Positions 33,680 to 45,515 are shown, numbered from the stretch's first letter. The stretch is DNA of 64,000 nucleotides from Motacilla alba alba (GCF_015832195.1 NW_024037374.1:558001-622000); one strand, 5' to 3'. Notes: generated from the sequence alone by a model not told the origin. Program-made: numbers and translations.

Positions 33680-34228
33680 GATTATTCCAGGGAAATTCCA
33701 AGGGCTCCCAGGGAATCAGGGGGGTTTTCCAGGGATGATCATCTCCTCATGCCGCTAGAGAGGGACAGGACGTGAGTGTCACCACCAGTTCCAGGCCTGA
33801 AAGGCAGCACCCAAATTGTGACCTGCCATGTCCACAGGGACATGAGAGGGCCCTCGTTCCCATCCCTCCCTCTGCAGGGTCCTGCAGCAGGAGAAGGGAT
33901 TTGGAGCCCCAGATATACCTGGGGCAGGACCTGGCTCCTGAGATCCCAGACCCCGTCAGCCTGGAATATCCCAAAACCTCCCAGAGCCCTCCCTGCTCCC
34001 ACAGGGACCCTGGGTGTCTCCAGAGCCCCCTAGTGCAAGGAAAGCCTTGGGCACAGCTCTGTCCACCTAACCCTGGGACATGGATCAGGGACAGCCCCCT
34101 CCATGTGCCTTCCCCGAGCTCTGCCCACCCCAGAGGGCTCCGTGATTCACCCTGGCCCCCGAGGATCTTTTGTGGGGCAAGAGACCCCCAGGATTTCTCA
34201 CCAGGGCATCCAGAGGGGCAGCCGGGCA

Positions 34229-36165
34229 TCACTCCTGCAGAAGCTCCACCTGCTCAGCCAGGGAGAAAGCTTGGGTTAGAGCCACACTGGAGGATACTGG
34301 GGCATGCTTGAAGATACTGGGGCGAGCTGGGGTGTACTGGGGCACAGTGGGGTGCACTGGGATGCACTGGGACGGCCTGAGGCATCATGACCAGGAGAGA
34401 GGAAGCTCTGGGCCCAGCAGAACTCCAGGTACCCACCTCAGACCTCTTCACTCGTCCCATGCCTTTTGGTTTCTGTAGAGAGGTGGGGAGATGTCACTGG
34501 TCACTGGGGTGTCCCCAGTCCCAGCAAGGCATGAGGGCACCCAACTGGCCCCCAGTTCCCACACTGGTGCCCCAATGCCAGGACTTACCGGAATGCATCC
34601 ACCTATGCCTCCTACAATGCCTGACTGCAGAAGGAGAGCAAAGGTTTAGTCTGGATTGGCCCTTGTGGGGCTTAGGGGGTCACAGGGGTCCCCAAGCCCC
34701 ATGGCTGACCCTGGCCTGAGGGGGAAAATCCCTTCTGCTCCCCCCAGTCCCACTCGGGCCAGGTTCACCTGATCCCTGTTCCTGCAGGGAGCATGGGGGG
34801 GATGGAGACAAGGAGAGCGAGGGGAATGCGCGGCCTCCAAGGAAGAGGGGACAGAGTGGGATGGGGTGGCCTCAAAGACAGTGAACTGCAGGGAGTTGGG
34901 GGCCCCAAGGGATGGGGCAGGGGGTGTTGAAGGGATGGGAGTAGGGGAATGCGGGTGTGGAGGCAGGAATTCCAATGGGGGGGGTCCGTGGGGGCTGAAG
35001 TGGGGGGTGGGGAGGCAGGAGAAAGTGGGGGAGGAGGACCAAAATGGACGGGTTTGGGAGGGGCTTTGGGAGTGGCAGTCAAGGAGGGGATTTGGGGACA
35101 CCACTGTCATGGAGAATGAGAAAGGGAAAGGACTGGAGGGAAAGGGGACAGGAAATGGACAGGGCATGGTGCTCTTTGGGGTTGACTGGGGTGCACTGGG
35201 ACGGGTGGCAGTACAGGGGGACCCAGGAAGGGGCAGCCTTGGGAAGCTCTGGGGTGTACTGGCAGGCACTGGGCTGCACTGGCATGCCCTGCAGGGTCAT
35301 GGCCATGAGAGGGGAGGGTCTGGGCCCAGCAGAACAACTCGGGGTACCCACCTTGCCGTCACCAATGCCACCAATTTGCTGTGGAGAGACCATGAGATGT
35401 CACCAGTCACTGGGGTGTCCCCAGTCCTAGTAAGGTTTGGGGGCGACCAAACTGCCCCCCAGTTCCCACACTGGTGCACCCAGCTCCAGCACTTACCCCA
35501 GCACATATAACACCACTGCCCTCCATGTCGGCCTGGGGAAGGAGAGCAAAAGGTTGGTCAGGATTGGCCCTGGTGGGGCTGGGCGGGACACAGGTGTCCC
35601 CAGCCCCGCCTGGCCCATGGCTGTCCTCTGTTCTGAGCAGGGGCTGCCAGGGGATCTGGGGACACCGCTGCAGGGTGAAAGGCAATGGACGGAGGGGAAA
35701 GACTGGAAAGAAGCCTAGTCTGCACTTTCGTTAGTTTGGACATCTTGGTCCCACTTCAGCCTAGTTTGGGATTGGCCTTTTTCCTTGGGGGCCAACAGGA
35801 GATGCTGCGGAGATGCCCGAGGGGATCGAGAGGATGGGATGGGGAGGCCCAAAAGGATGGGATTTTTGGGGAGCAGGACAGGAAAGCGCTGAGGCCCTCC
35901 CTGGGAGGAGCTGGGCCCGACCATCCCGTGGGGAAGCTAGGCTCTGGCAGCAGGAATTTAATTGTGGAAAGGGGAAGAACAGAGGCGATCGTGGCAAGGA
36001 GAAAGCAGCAGCGCCTGGGGCTGGGGAGCCTGGGGCAGCCCCTGGATTGGGAAGAGCCCCCAGCCCTGAGCCCACCCCGTGTCCGTGGAGCCTCACCTTG
36101 CTCTGTGCTGGGAGGCACAGCAGGATGGAGAAGAGCAGGGCCACGCTGAGCACAGCCACCTTCAT
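34229..36165 (-). CDS. Small secreted Gly/Ile-rich peptide, left copy (unrecognised family)
   Basis: Minus-strand gene, exons 36097-36165, 35497-35532, 35352-35378, 34589-34624, 34437-34472 and 34202-34249 (stop at 34,229-34,231), with an untranslated last exon about 33,660-33,754. All coding introns are GT-AG, phase 0. The predicted precursor is 74 residues. The signal peptide begins MKVAVLSVALL and ends AQS before a likely cleavage. Then come blocks ADMEGSGVICAG, QIGGIGDGK, SGIVGGIGGCIP and KPKGMGRVKRSE, and a short acidic tail VELLQE. Two cysteines could form one disulphide. RVKR fits a furin site. Skipping the stop-bearing exon would instead give tail RHEEMIIPGKPP. It differs from the right copy at one residue (Asp for Tyr at the second residue of exon 2). 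Function unknown; a host-defence or secreted-fluid peptide is only a guess. Confidence 0.7.
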
Positions 36166-36189
36166 CTTCCTCTCGCTCTGGGCAGCGCT

Positions 36190-36235
36190 GGGTGAGGCTG
36201 CAGCAGGTGAGGAGCACCTTTATCCCTGCCGGGAC
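36190..36235 (-). promoter_or_regulatory. Core promoter of left peptide gene
   Basis: Reading minus, GGGATAAAGGTGCTCC (TATA-like) lies about 55 bases upstream of the ATG at 36,165, leaving a short 5' UTR. The same string precedes the right copy. A TATA-type promoter suits a tissue-restricted secreted product. Confidence 0.5.
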
Positions 36236-37799
36236 TCCTCCCTGCACCCTCCCTGCCAGCCCCCAGGCCAAAGCCCGGCTTGGCACAGCCCCCAGCCCTG
36301 GCCACAGGCCCAGCCCTGGCACAGAGTCCATCCCACCTGTGGCACAGATCCAGCCCCCTTGCCCAGCATCCCTCCTGCTTCCTGCATGGGGCAGCTGCTC
36401 CTGGAAGGGCCCAGGCACCTGGGGGACCAAGGGGGGCAGGCAGGGAGCCAAAGGCATCTGGGGACCCTGTGGGGACAACCCCCAGTCCAGCACAACCCAT
36501 CCTCCAACAGCCCCAGTGCCAGATCCCCCATCTCCTGCTGCCCCTCCCCTCCCAGAGCTTTCCCTGTGGGACAGCCCAGAGCTGAGCCCAGCCCCAAACC
36601 CAGTGTGGCTGAGCAGAATTGCCCCTGTTCTCATTCCAGCCCCTTGGCTGAATGGGGAGGCTGCACTGGCCCCTTTTTCTTGGACTCCAGGACCCTGGGA
36701 TCAGGGAAAACAGGGAGGTGTGAGGACAGTGGGGTAACCGGCCATGGGAACAGCTGAGTGCCTGGGATCTCCAGTCTCTGGAGGTGCAATGGGGAGCACT
36801 GGGGAACGGTGGCCCTGGGACACCAGGGCTGGGCCTGGGGCAGGGCTGCCTGGGGTGGTCACGGTGCCCAGCTCCAGCCCATTCCCAGCACTGCTGCCCC
36901 AAACTGCTCCAGGCCCCTGGGGGAAGATCCCCTGCCCAGCCCCACTGTCCCACCCAGGACCACTGTGTCCTGCTGCATCACCCCAATCCTGCTCTGCTCA
37001 GCTGTCCCTGACATCGGGTCCCAGGGGCTCTGCCCCAGCAGGGCCGTGGCTCCAGACTGGGCTGGCACTGGGACACAGCTCCCACAGAGCCCCTGGCCCC
37101 AGGGATGGCCCTGCCCTGCCCTCGGCCCAGCGCTGGCCCTGAGCAGGGGTCACCTTCCTGCCCGAGGGTCCCGGCTCCTGTCCCAGCTCAGAGCCCCTGT
37201 CAGGGCTGTCAGGGTGACCTCCAAGGGCACAGATCAGGGACAGTTCCTGGCAGGGCTCCCGAGAGCTGCCAGTGCCTCCATTCTCCACTGACATTCCGTG
37301 ACATTTCCAGGAGATGTTCCCTCCTCACGGGACACTGACCACACAGAAGGGACCTGTTGTGGGGCAGGTGGGAAAGCCCTCCAGGCTCCTGACTTGACTG
37401 TTTGCTTTGGGTTTTCCAAAGGAGCCAGCAGTGACCTGGAAGATTTTCCTTTTGCCTGTTGGTGCTTTGTGCCTCCTTTGCTGGAGAATTGAGGAGCCTT
37501 GACCCAGGAGAGACCCAGGGACATTTCCAGGCCCTGGACACAAACAGTTAAACAGTTCCATTCCGGATGATCCCAGCTATGGTTTGTGGGCTCTGCACAG
37601 ACCTGCTCCTGTTTCTGGATCAGCAGCCCATTGGAACATGGAAATGTTCCCAGTTTGTTGTCTGATGGAGAGATGGGTTGGAGAAGTGACCAGGGGGAGT
37701 CTGAGGTGCAGCTGATCCATCCTGGACTATATCCCTTCCTCTCCCTGAGCAGGACTGTGAGCAACAAGGAAAATTTCTGATTTTCCTGTCATCCTTTAT

Positions 37800-38150
37800 G
37801 TCGCAATATGACACGAAAAGACGACACGGACACTGCTGCTCTCCAGGTGAACAAAAAGAGGGACCTTTATTTTCTGACTCCAACATTTGTAGTTTTCTAA
37901 AAGTGACAGTGGATTGGAGGGTGACAGTGACACCTCTCCAATGACACTGGACAGACCAAGAGTCCATCAATTCTCTCCTCCTCCATGAAAGAATGCAAAA
38001 CATAGGTTGTTTACAGAACTGTGTGTGAGAAAGTTCGTTACAAGAATGCAAACATCAGAAGGCTTAGCAAAGTCTTAGAAAATCAGGGTGACACCTTTCA
38101 ATGGGATTTTTTCCACACTCAGGTTCCAAATAAATTCCTGGCCTGGCCAT
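37800..38150 (-). mobile_element. ERV LTR-like end in the spacer
   Basis: The plus strand begins TGTCGCAATATGACAC (so a minus-strand element ends in CA). TTTATT at about 37,868 gives a minus-strand AATAAA some 65 bases inside. This fits the R/U5 end of an LTR. The far end was not located. Confidence 0.4.
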
Positions 38151-38332
38151 TCTCCCCAGGCTGTGACTACAGAGATGTGTTACGGAGGGTCACAGGGGGA
38201 AAAGAGGGGCCTGTTCTCCCCACATTTACATTTCCTTTCCAAATTTCCCAGAGCCCTCCACTTTCAGACTCCCTCAGTATCTGTGGTGTGGGGGAGAGGA
38301 GGGGAGACAGGACAGGAGCAGGGGTCTCAGTC

Positions 38333-39060
38333 CTATTGTACTGGTCTGGCTGGGATAACCGGCTGGTGAACAGTTGCTGGCTGTAGCATTGCCTTGCCAC
38401 GTCTCCCCATCAGTTTTTCCGCCTGTGCCATGCTCCTGTTCCTGCTGGAATTGTGACAGGTGGGCTTGGGCTGCAGTTGCTGTGCTCCGTGGGGGCTTTC
38501 TGGGAAGTGCTCTAAAATCCTGGCCTTGATTGTCATCAGGCGTTGGAGCTCTGTTCTGCTTTGGGGATGGAGACAATTCCCAAATTCACTTTCTGCCTTT
38601 TGTCCTCCAAGATGTTTTCTGCAGAGGACACATAGCATGGTACCTGCCCCACCTGTGCTTCCATCGTAGGTGTGCTCTCCCTGATTCCAGCAATTTTTCA
38701 GTGTCTTGAACATCCTTGTGATACTAAATCCTCCTGGTGGTGCTTCTCAAGAAGAGTTTCCCAGCTTTTCCTAAGGTTCACCAACTCTTCAGGAAGATCC
38801 CCCAGGGATTTGCCCCACCACAAAGCAGTGTAGTCATGGCTGACAAGGTGGGGAAACACAGGCAGGTCCCTCTGAAGGTTGTCACCTCCAGCAGTCTGGG
38901 ACTTCAACCCAAGCAAGTTCAGGAGGGAGGGAGCATCATGAGGCTCGAACCAAGGGAGCCCCAGCACCAACTCTGTCTGACACAGCTGGGCCTGTCCTGC
39001 CCCTGCTCCACATCCAGGGACAGGAACAGGGCAGCTTTGGATCTCCAGACACACAAACAC
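38333..39060 (-). other. Unassigned open frame with one frameshift
   Basis: Two minus-strand frames (38,698-39,060 and 38,333-38,713) overlap by 16 bases in different frames and together would read about 240 residues. The second includes a CVLC-type Cys pair. They lie just upstream of the minus-strand LTR-like end, so they may be internal sequence of a decayed retroviral element, but no gag, pol or env motif was recognised. Coding is not established. Confidence 0.25.
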
Positions 39061-39269
39061 CAGACCATGGCCCTTGGTTGCACTGGCTGCCCTGGAGCCA
39101 GGAAGGATCCATGGAAACAGAGCTGACTTGGGAGAGATGCAAAAAGATTTCGGCCACTCTCTGGGAGAGCAGACCCTCAGCTGGTTACTCCAGTGGCAGA
39201 TACCGGGGCTGAGTAAGGAATTCGAGGATACGGAGCCCAGCTGGAGATTCCTTGCTGGAGATATGGGAA

Positions 39270-39680
39270 TTGACAGTGGGATTGGGAATGTGGCAGTGTA
39301 GGAATGTGCCTCCTGTTGATGGAGTGACTAAATTATTCTCTGTCTGCTTAAAAAGGCAAAAAGCCCAGAAGTTTCTCTCCCAGTTTGGCACAAAGACACC
39401 TCATAGGACCTTGGGGACTTCAGCTCAGGCCTGGGGCTGCCAACTGGACAGAGGTCAAGAGGTCCCGCCTAGGTAATTCACTAGAAAAAGAAGAGAACAA
39501 AGGAAATAATCACTTTTGTGAAGTGTTTTAGCAGAAGCAAGAACTTCTTGCCCCTGGCTCAGGTTTTTTTTCTGTAAGAGCTTTGTTATTTTGTCTTTTA
39601 TTAAACCTTTTTCTGTTTCCAACACTACCTCAGAAGCCATCCTGCTAATTTTATGCCATTCGGGGTAGCTGAGCTATCTT
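39270..39680 (+). mobile_element. Possible LTR remnant, plus strand
   Basis: TTTTATTAAACC near 39,598 followed by TTTCTGTTTCCAACACTACC looks like an LTR polyadenylation and U5 region. Ends and family uncertain. Nothing recognisable was seen from 39,680 to 40,330. Confidence 0.3.
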
Positions 39681-40334
39681 GGGTGTGATGGGTTTCTCTG
39701 AGAGCTCATAAGGCCTGGCTAAAGGAGAAAGCCATCAGGGCAGCAGTCCTCAGCCTCCAGTAGCAGCTCCTGCTCACTGGGAAGGACAGGAATTTCTTTG
39801 AGCAAGGTCTTGTGAGTGAGCTCCTGGTGAGGGGTGTACCAGGATCCCAGGGAATCACCTGTAGGGAAGGCAATTTACAGCAACCTGAAAAACAAGCAGC
39901 CATCCCAACACCTGGATGGAATCCAGTACGTGCTGTCCATGCAGAGAGAGTTTGTGCAAAGTGCACTGACTGATGTTGTTCACCATGAGCGTGGGGGTAA
40001 TGAGCTGGACAGGCCACCCAGCTCCAGGAACTGGGTGGGAATGTCCCTGCCTTCCTCAGGAACGTGTCAGCTGTGGAGAAACTGTCCCGAAAGTTATTCC
40101 AGCTTTTAAGGAAGGATGTTTTTCCTGCTCCTGTTTACTGCTGTCTCAGCTATGAAAAATTTCTGTTTAAGGGAGGGGCATTCATGGCACAGCCCATGTG
40201 TCACCTCGTGGTTCTGTCTGTGGGACAAGGGGTTGGACATGAGGAAAGTGGGATGGGGAACCTCCCCGGAGACTGGAAGCTCGAGTACAGAACATGTAAG
40301 AGAAAAAAAAAGCCAATAATAATTTCTCCAGGTC

Positions 40335-41240
40335 AATCCCAGAATCCTAGGATCACAGCAGTTGGAAAAGCCCTCCAAGACCCACAAGGCCACCCTGTGA
40401 CCGATCCCCACCTTGTCACCAGACCAGAGCCCTGAGTGCCACATCCAGGTGTTCCTTGGAACCCTCCAGGATGGGGACTCCATCATCTCACTGAGCAGCC
40501 CCTTCCAACTCCTGACAGCCCTTTCCATGAAGGAATTCTTCCTGATGTCCGACCTAAAACTCCCCTGGCACAGCTTGAGGCTGTTCCCTCTCATCCTGTC
40601 CCTGTTCCCTGGGAGCAAAGCCCAACCCCACCTGGCTGCCCCCTCCTGTCAGGGAGTTGTAGAGGGTGAGAAAGTTCCTCCCTGAGCCTCCTTTTCTCCA
40701 GGCTGAGTCCCCCTGGTTCCATCAGAAACTCCTGGTGCTCCAGCACCTTCCACAGCTCTGTTCCCTTCCCTGGACATGCTCCATCCCCTCAGTGTCTCTC
40801 TGGACATGAGGACCCAGAACTGGACACAGCCCTCAAGGGGCCTCAGCAGGACCAGCACAGGGACTGTCACTGCCCTGGTCCTGCTGCCACCCCATGGCTG
40901 GGACAGCACAGGTGCCCTTGGCCTCTGGCCCACCTCAGCAAACCTGTACTGATGTTCAGACACTGTCACCAGCACCCCCAGAACCTTTTCCATTTTTCCA
41001 GCCTGTCTGCCCCAGCCTGGAGCATTCCAGGGTGTTGTTGTGACCCCAGTGTGGGACCCAGCACGTGGCATTATTGACCCTCATGCCTTTAGCCTCAGGC
41101 CATCAATCCAGTATGCCCAGATCACTCTGCAGAGCCTTTATGCCAGCAGCAGATCCACAGTCATGCACAGGTTGGTGTTTTCCATGAATTTGGTACTGGT
41201 ATGACTCAATCAGCCCTGAGCCTTGTTCCAGTGAAGTGCT
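40335..41240 (-). mobile_element. CR1 LINE fragment in the spacer
   Basis: Complement of a 3' CR1 end about 0.9 kb long. It starts AGAATCCTAGGATCACAG, includes GGAATTCTTCCTGATGTCCG, and extends into the CCCAGATCACTCTGCAGAGCC part that precedes the 3' UTR. It is longer than the copy at 13,300. Confidence 0.8.
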
Positions 41241-42629
41241 GATCTGGAAAAAGGAGCCAATCAGCAATCTGCTGGGGTCATCTGGAATGGCCCCTTAAGT
41301 GTCCAGGGGCTGTAAATTCCTCTGCTGAGCAGCTTCACCTCCCCTTGGATCTCTCCTGGGTCAAGGCTCCTCAATTCTCCAGCAAAGGAGGCACAAAGCA
41401 CCAACAGGCAAAAGGAAAATCTTCCAGGTCACTGCTGGCTCCTTTGGAAAACCCAAAGCAAACAGTCAAGTCAGGAGCCTGGAGGGCTTTCCCACCTGCC
41501 CCACAACAGGTCCCTTCTGTGTGGTCAGTGTCCCGTGAGGAGGGAACATCTCCTGGAAATGTCACGGAATGTCAGTGGAGAATGGAGGCACTGGCAGCTC
41601 CCGGGAGCCCTGCCAGGAACTGTCCCTGATCTGTGCCCTCTGAGGTCACCCTGACAGCCCTGACAGGGGCTCTGAGCTGGGACAGGAGCCGGGACCCTCG
41701 GGCAGGAAGGTGACCCCTGCTCAGGGCCAGCGCTGGGCCGAGGGCAGGGCAGGGCCATCCCTGGGGCCAGGGGCTCTGTGGGAGCTGTGTCCCAGTGCCA
41801 GCCCAGTCTGGAGCCACGGCCCTGCTGGGGCAGAGCCCCTGGGACCCGATGTCAGGGACAGCTGAGCAGAGCAGATTGGGGTGATGCAGCAGGACACAGT
41901 GGTCCTGGGTGGGACAGTGGGGCTGGGCAGGGGATCTTCCCCCAGGGGCCTGGAGCAGTTTGGGGCAGCAGTGCTGGGAATGGGCTGGAGCTGGGCACCG
42001 TGACCACCCCAGGCAGCCCTGCCCCACGCCCAGCCCTGGTGTCCCAGGGCCACCGTTCCCCAGCACTCCCCATTGCACCTCCAGAGACTGGAGATCCCAG
42101 GCACTCAGCTGTTCCCATGGCCGGTTACCCCACTGTCCTCACACCTCCCCGTTTTCCCTGATCCCAGGGTCCTGGTGTCCAAGAAAAAGGGGCCAGTGCA
42201 GCCTCTCCATTCAGCCAAGGGGTGGAATGGGAACAGGGGCAATTCTGCTCAGCCACACTGGGTTTGGGGCTGGGCTCAGCTCTGGGCTGTCCCACAGGGA
42301 AAGCACTGGGAGGGGAGGGGCAGCAGGAGATGGGGGATCTGGCACTGGGGGCTGTTGGAGGATGGATTGTGCTGGACTAGGGGTTGTCCCCACAGGGTCC
42401 CCAGATGCCTTTGGCTCCCTGCCTGCCCCCCTTGGACCCCCCAGGTGCCTGGGCCCTTCCAGGGACAGCTGCCCCGTGCAGGAAGCTGGAGGGATGCCGG
42501 GCAAGGGGGCTGGATCCGTGCCACAGGTGGGGTGGACTCTGTGCCAGGGCTGGGCCTGTGGCCAGGGCTGGGGGCTGTGCCAAGCCGGGCTTTGGCCTGG
42601 GGGCTGGCAGGGAGGGTGCAGGGAGGAGT

Positions 42630-42690
42630 CCCGGCAGGGATAAAGGTGCTCCTCATCTGCTGCAGCCTCACCCAGCGCTGCCCAGAGCGA
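42630..42690 (+). promoter_or_regulatory. Core promoter and 5' UTR of right peptide gene
   Basis: GGGATAAAGGTGCTCC at about 42,637-42,652 is TATA-like and lies about 55 bases before the ATG at 42,698. The sequence GCGAGAGGAAGATGA gives a usable start context. Confidence 0.5.
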
Positions 42691-42697
42691 GAGGAAG

Positions 42698-44629
42698 ATG
42701 AAGGTGGCTGTGCTCAGCGTGGCTCTGCTCTTCTCCATCCTGCTGTGCCTCCCAGCACAGAGCAAGGTGAGGCTCCACGGCCACGGGGTGGGCTCAGGGC
42801 TGGGGGCTCTTCCCAATCCAGGGGCTGCCCCAGGCTCCCCAGCCCCAGGCGCTGCCGCTTTCTCCTTGCCACGATCGCCTCTGTTCTTCCCCTTTCCACA
42901 ATTAAATTCCTGCTGCCAGAGCCTAGCTTCCCCACGGGATGGTCGGGCCCAGCTCCTCCCAGGGAGGGCCTCAGCGCTTTCCTGTCCTGCTCCCCAAAAA
43001 TCCCATCCTTTTGGGCCTCCCCATCCCATCCTCTCGATCCCCTCGGGCATCTCCGCAGCATCTCCTGTTGGCCCCCCAAGGAAAAAGGCCAATCCCAAAC
43101 TAGGCTGAAGTGGGACCAAGATGCCCAAACTAACAAAAGTGCAGACTAGGCTTCTTTCCAGTCTCTTCGCCTCCGTCCATTGCCTTTCACCCTGCAGCGG
43201 TGTCCCCAGATCCCCTGGCAGCCCCTGCTCAGAACAGAGGACAGCCATGGGCCAGGCGGGGCTGGGGACACCTGTGTCCCGCCCAGCCCCACCAGGGCCA
43301 ATCCTGACCAACCTTTTGCTCTCCTTCCCCAGGCCTACATGGAGGGCAGTGGTGTTATATGTGCTGGGGTAAGTGCTGGAGCTGGGTGCACCAGTGTGGG
43401 AACTGGGGGGCAGTATGGTCGCCCCCAAACCTTACTAGGACTGGGGACACCCCAGTGACTGGTGACATCTCATGGTCTCTCCACAGCAAATTGGTGGCAT
43501 TGGTGACGGCAAGGTGGGTACCCCGAGTTGTTCTGCTGGGCCCAGACCCTCCCCTCTCATGGCCATGAGCCTACAGGGCATGCCAGTGCAGCCCAGTGCC
43601 TGCCAGTACACCCCAGAGCTTCCCAAGGCTGCCCCTTCCTGGGTCCCCCTGTACTGCCACCCATCCCAGTGCACCCCAGTCAACCCCAAAGAGCACCATG
43701 CCCTGTCCATTTCCTGTCCCCTTTCCCTCCAGTCCTTTCCCTTTCTCATTCTCCATGACAGTGGTGTCCCCAAATCCCCTCCTTGACTGCCACTCCCAAA
43801 GCCCCTCCCAAACCCGTCCATTTTGGTCCTCCTCCCCCACTTTCTCCTGCCTCCCCACCCCCCACTTCAGCCCCCACAGACCCCCCCCATTGGAATTCCT
43901 GCCTCCACACCCGCATTCCCCTACTCCCATCCCTTCAACACCCCCTGCCCCATCCCTTGGGGACCCCTGCAGTTCACTGTCTTTGAGGCCACCCCATCCC
44001 ACTCTGTCCCCTCTTCCTTGGAGGCCGCGCATTCCCCTCGCTCTCCTTGTCTCCATCCCCCCCATGCTCCCTGCAGGAACAGGGATCAGGTGAACCTGGC
44101 CCGAGTGGGACTGGGGGGAGCAGAAGGCATTTTCCCCCTCAGGCCAGGGTCAGCCATGGGGCTTGGGGACCCCTGTGACCCCCTAAGCCCCACAAGGGCC
44201 AATCCAGACTAAACCTTTGCTCTCCTTCTGCAGTCAGGCATTGTAGGAGGCATAGGTGGATGCATTCCGGTAAGTCCTGGCATTGGGGCACCAGTGTGGG
44301 AACTGGGGGCCAGTTGGGTGCCCTCATGCCTTGCTGGGACTGGGGACACCCCAGTGACCAGTGACATCTCCCCATCTCTCTACAGAAACCAAAAGGCATG
44401 GGACGAGTGAAGAGGTCTGAGGTGGGTACCTGGAGTTCTGCTGGGCCCAGAGCTTCCTCTCTCCTGGTCATGATGCCTCAGGCCATCCCAGTGCATCCCA
44501 GTGCACCCCACTGTGCCCCAGTACACCCCAGCTCGCCCCAGTATCTTCAGGCATGCCCCAGTATCCTCCAGTGTGGCTCTAACCCAAGCTTTCTCCCTGG
44601 CTGAGCAGGTGGAGCTTCTGCAGGAGTGA
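42698..44629 (+). CDS. Small secreted Gly/Ile-rich peptide, right copy (unrecognised family)
   Basis: Exons 42698-42766, 43333-43368, 43487-43513, 44234-44269, 44386-44421 and 44609-44656 (stop at 44,627-44,629), then an untranslated last exon from 45,104. Every coding exon starts and ends in phase 0. The 23-codon first exon is a signal peptide; the second exon reads AYMEGSGVICAG. Introns 2 and 4 are alike (both begin GTAAGT and share CACCAGTGTGGGAACTGGGG and GGGGACACCCCAGTGAC). Introns 3 and 5 are also alike (both begin GTGGGTACC and share TCTGCTGGGCCCAGA). So exon 3 with flanks and exon 5 with flanks stem from an internal duplication. If exon 6 is skipped the tail would be RHEEMIIPG. Intact like the left copy, so two active genes are plausible. 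Confidence 0.72.
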
Positions 44630-45178
44630 TGCCCGGCTGCCCCTCTGGATGCCCTGGTGAGAAATCCTGGGGGTCTCTTGCCCCACAAAAGATCCTCGGG
44701 GGCCAGGGTGAATCACGGAGCCCTCTGGGGTGGGCAGAGCTCGGGGAAGGCACATGGAGGGGGCTGTCCCTGATCCATGTCCCGGGGTTAGGTGGACAGA
44801 GCTGTCCCCAAGGCTTTCCTTGCACTAGGGGGCTCTGGAGACACCCAGGGTCCCTGTGGGAGCAGGGAGGGCTCTGGGAGGTTTTGGGATATTCCAGGCT
44901 GACGGGGTCTGGGATCTCAGGAGCCAGGTCCTGCCCCAGGTATATCTGGGGCTCCAAATCCCTTCTCCTGCCGCAGGACCCTGCAGAGGGAGGGATGGGA
45001 ACAAGGCCCCTCTCATGTCCCTGTGGACATGGCAGGTCACAATTTGGGCGCTGCCTTTCAGGCCTGGAACTGGTGGTGACACTCACGTCCTGTCCCTCTC
45101 CAGCGGCATGAAGAGATGATCATCCCTGGATAACCCCCCTGATTCCCTGGGAGCCCTGGGAATTTCCCTGGAATAATC

Positions 45179-45184
45179 AATAAA
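45179..45184 (+). terminator. Polyadenylation signal of right peptide gene
   Basis: AATAAA in TCAATAAACCCC, 75 bases after the acceptor of the final exon (45,104). Confidence 0.75.
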
Positions 45185-45234
45185 CCCCTTCAGCAAAGCA
45201 ACTCTGTGTATTCATGTGTGCTTTTCTCATATTG

Positions 45235-45515
45235 ATGTGTGTGCTCCCTGTCCCTGCGTGTGCTCCTTGTCCCTGTGTGCTCCCATGTCCCTTTGTGTGT
45301 TCCCATGTCCCTGCGTGTGTTCCATGTCCCTGTGTGCCCCTTGTCCCTGCGTGTGTTCCATGTCCCTGCGTGTGTTCCCTGTCGCTGTGTGTGTTCCCTG
45401 TCCCTGCGTGTGCTCCTTGTCCCTGTCTGCTCCCATGTCCCTTTGTGTGTTCCCATGTCCCTGTGTGTGTTCCCTGTCCCTGTGTGTGTTCCCTGTCGCT
45501 GTGTGTTCTGTGTCC
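45235..45515. repeat. 15-bp minisatellite, right arm
   Basis: About 19 units of TGTGTTCCCTGTCCC type, roughly twice the length of the left-arm tract at 33,475-33,625. Confidence 0.85.

Larger units (their letters stand above)
30868..37513 (+). repeat. Left arm of large inverted repeat (6.6 kb)
   Basis: Reverse complement of 41,350-48,065. Order from the outside: exon-like repeat blocks, GAT-rich minisatellite, LTR, 15-bp minisatellite, secreted-peptide gene, inner flank. By eye the match is very high across the gene and its introns, with differences mainly in minisatellite length. The inner end is set by GACCCAGGAGAGA (37,501-37,513) pairing with TCTCTCCTGGGTC at 41,350. Confidence 0.92.
37514..41349. 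other. Spacer between the inverted arms
   Basis: 3.8 kb present once. 37,514-37,799 holds nothing recognised. The rest is LTR-like DNA, an unassigned open frame, a second LTR-like end and a CR1 fragment (entered separately). It would form the loop of a hairpin between the arms. Confidence 0.8.

Noticed and set aside
33469..33681. His/Thr/Gly-rich repeat protein past the left peptide gene
   Set aside because: Translation of the 15-bp minisatellite; the right-arm copy has a different length and frame content.
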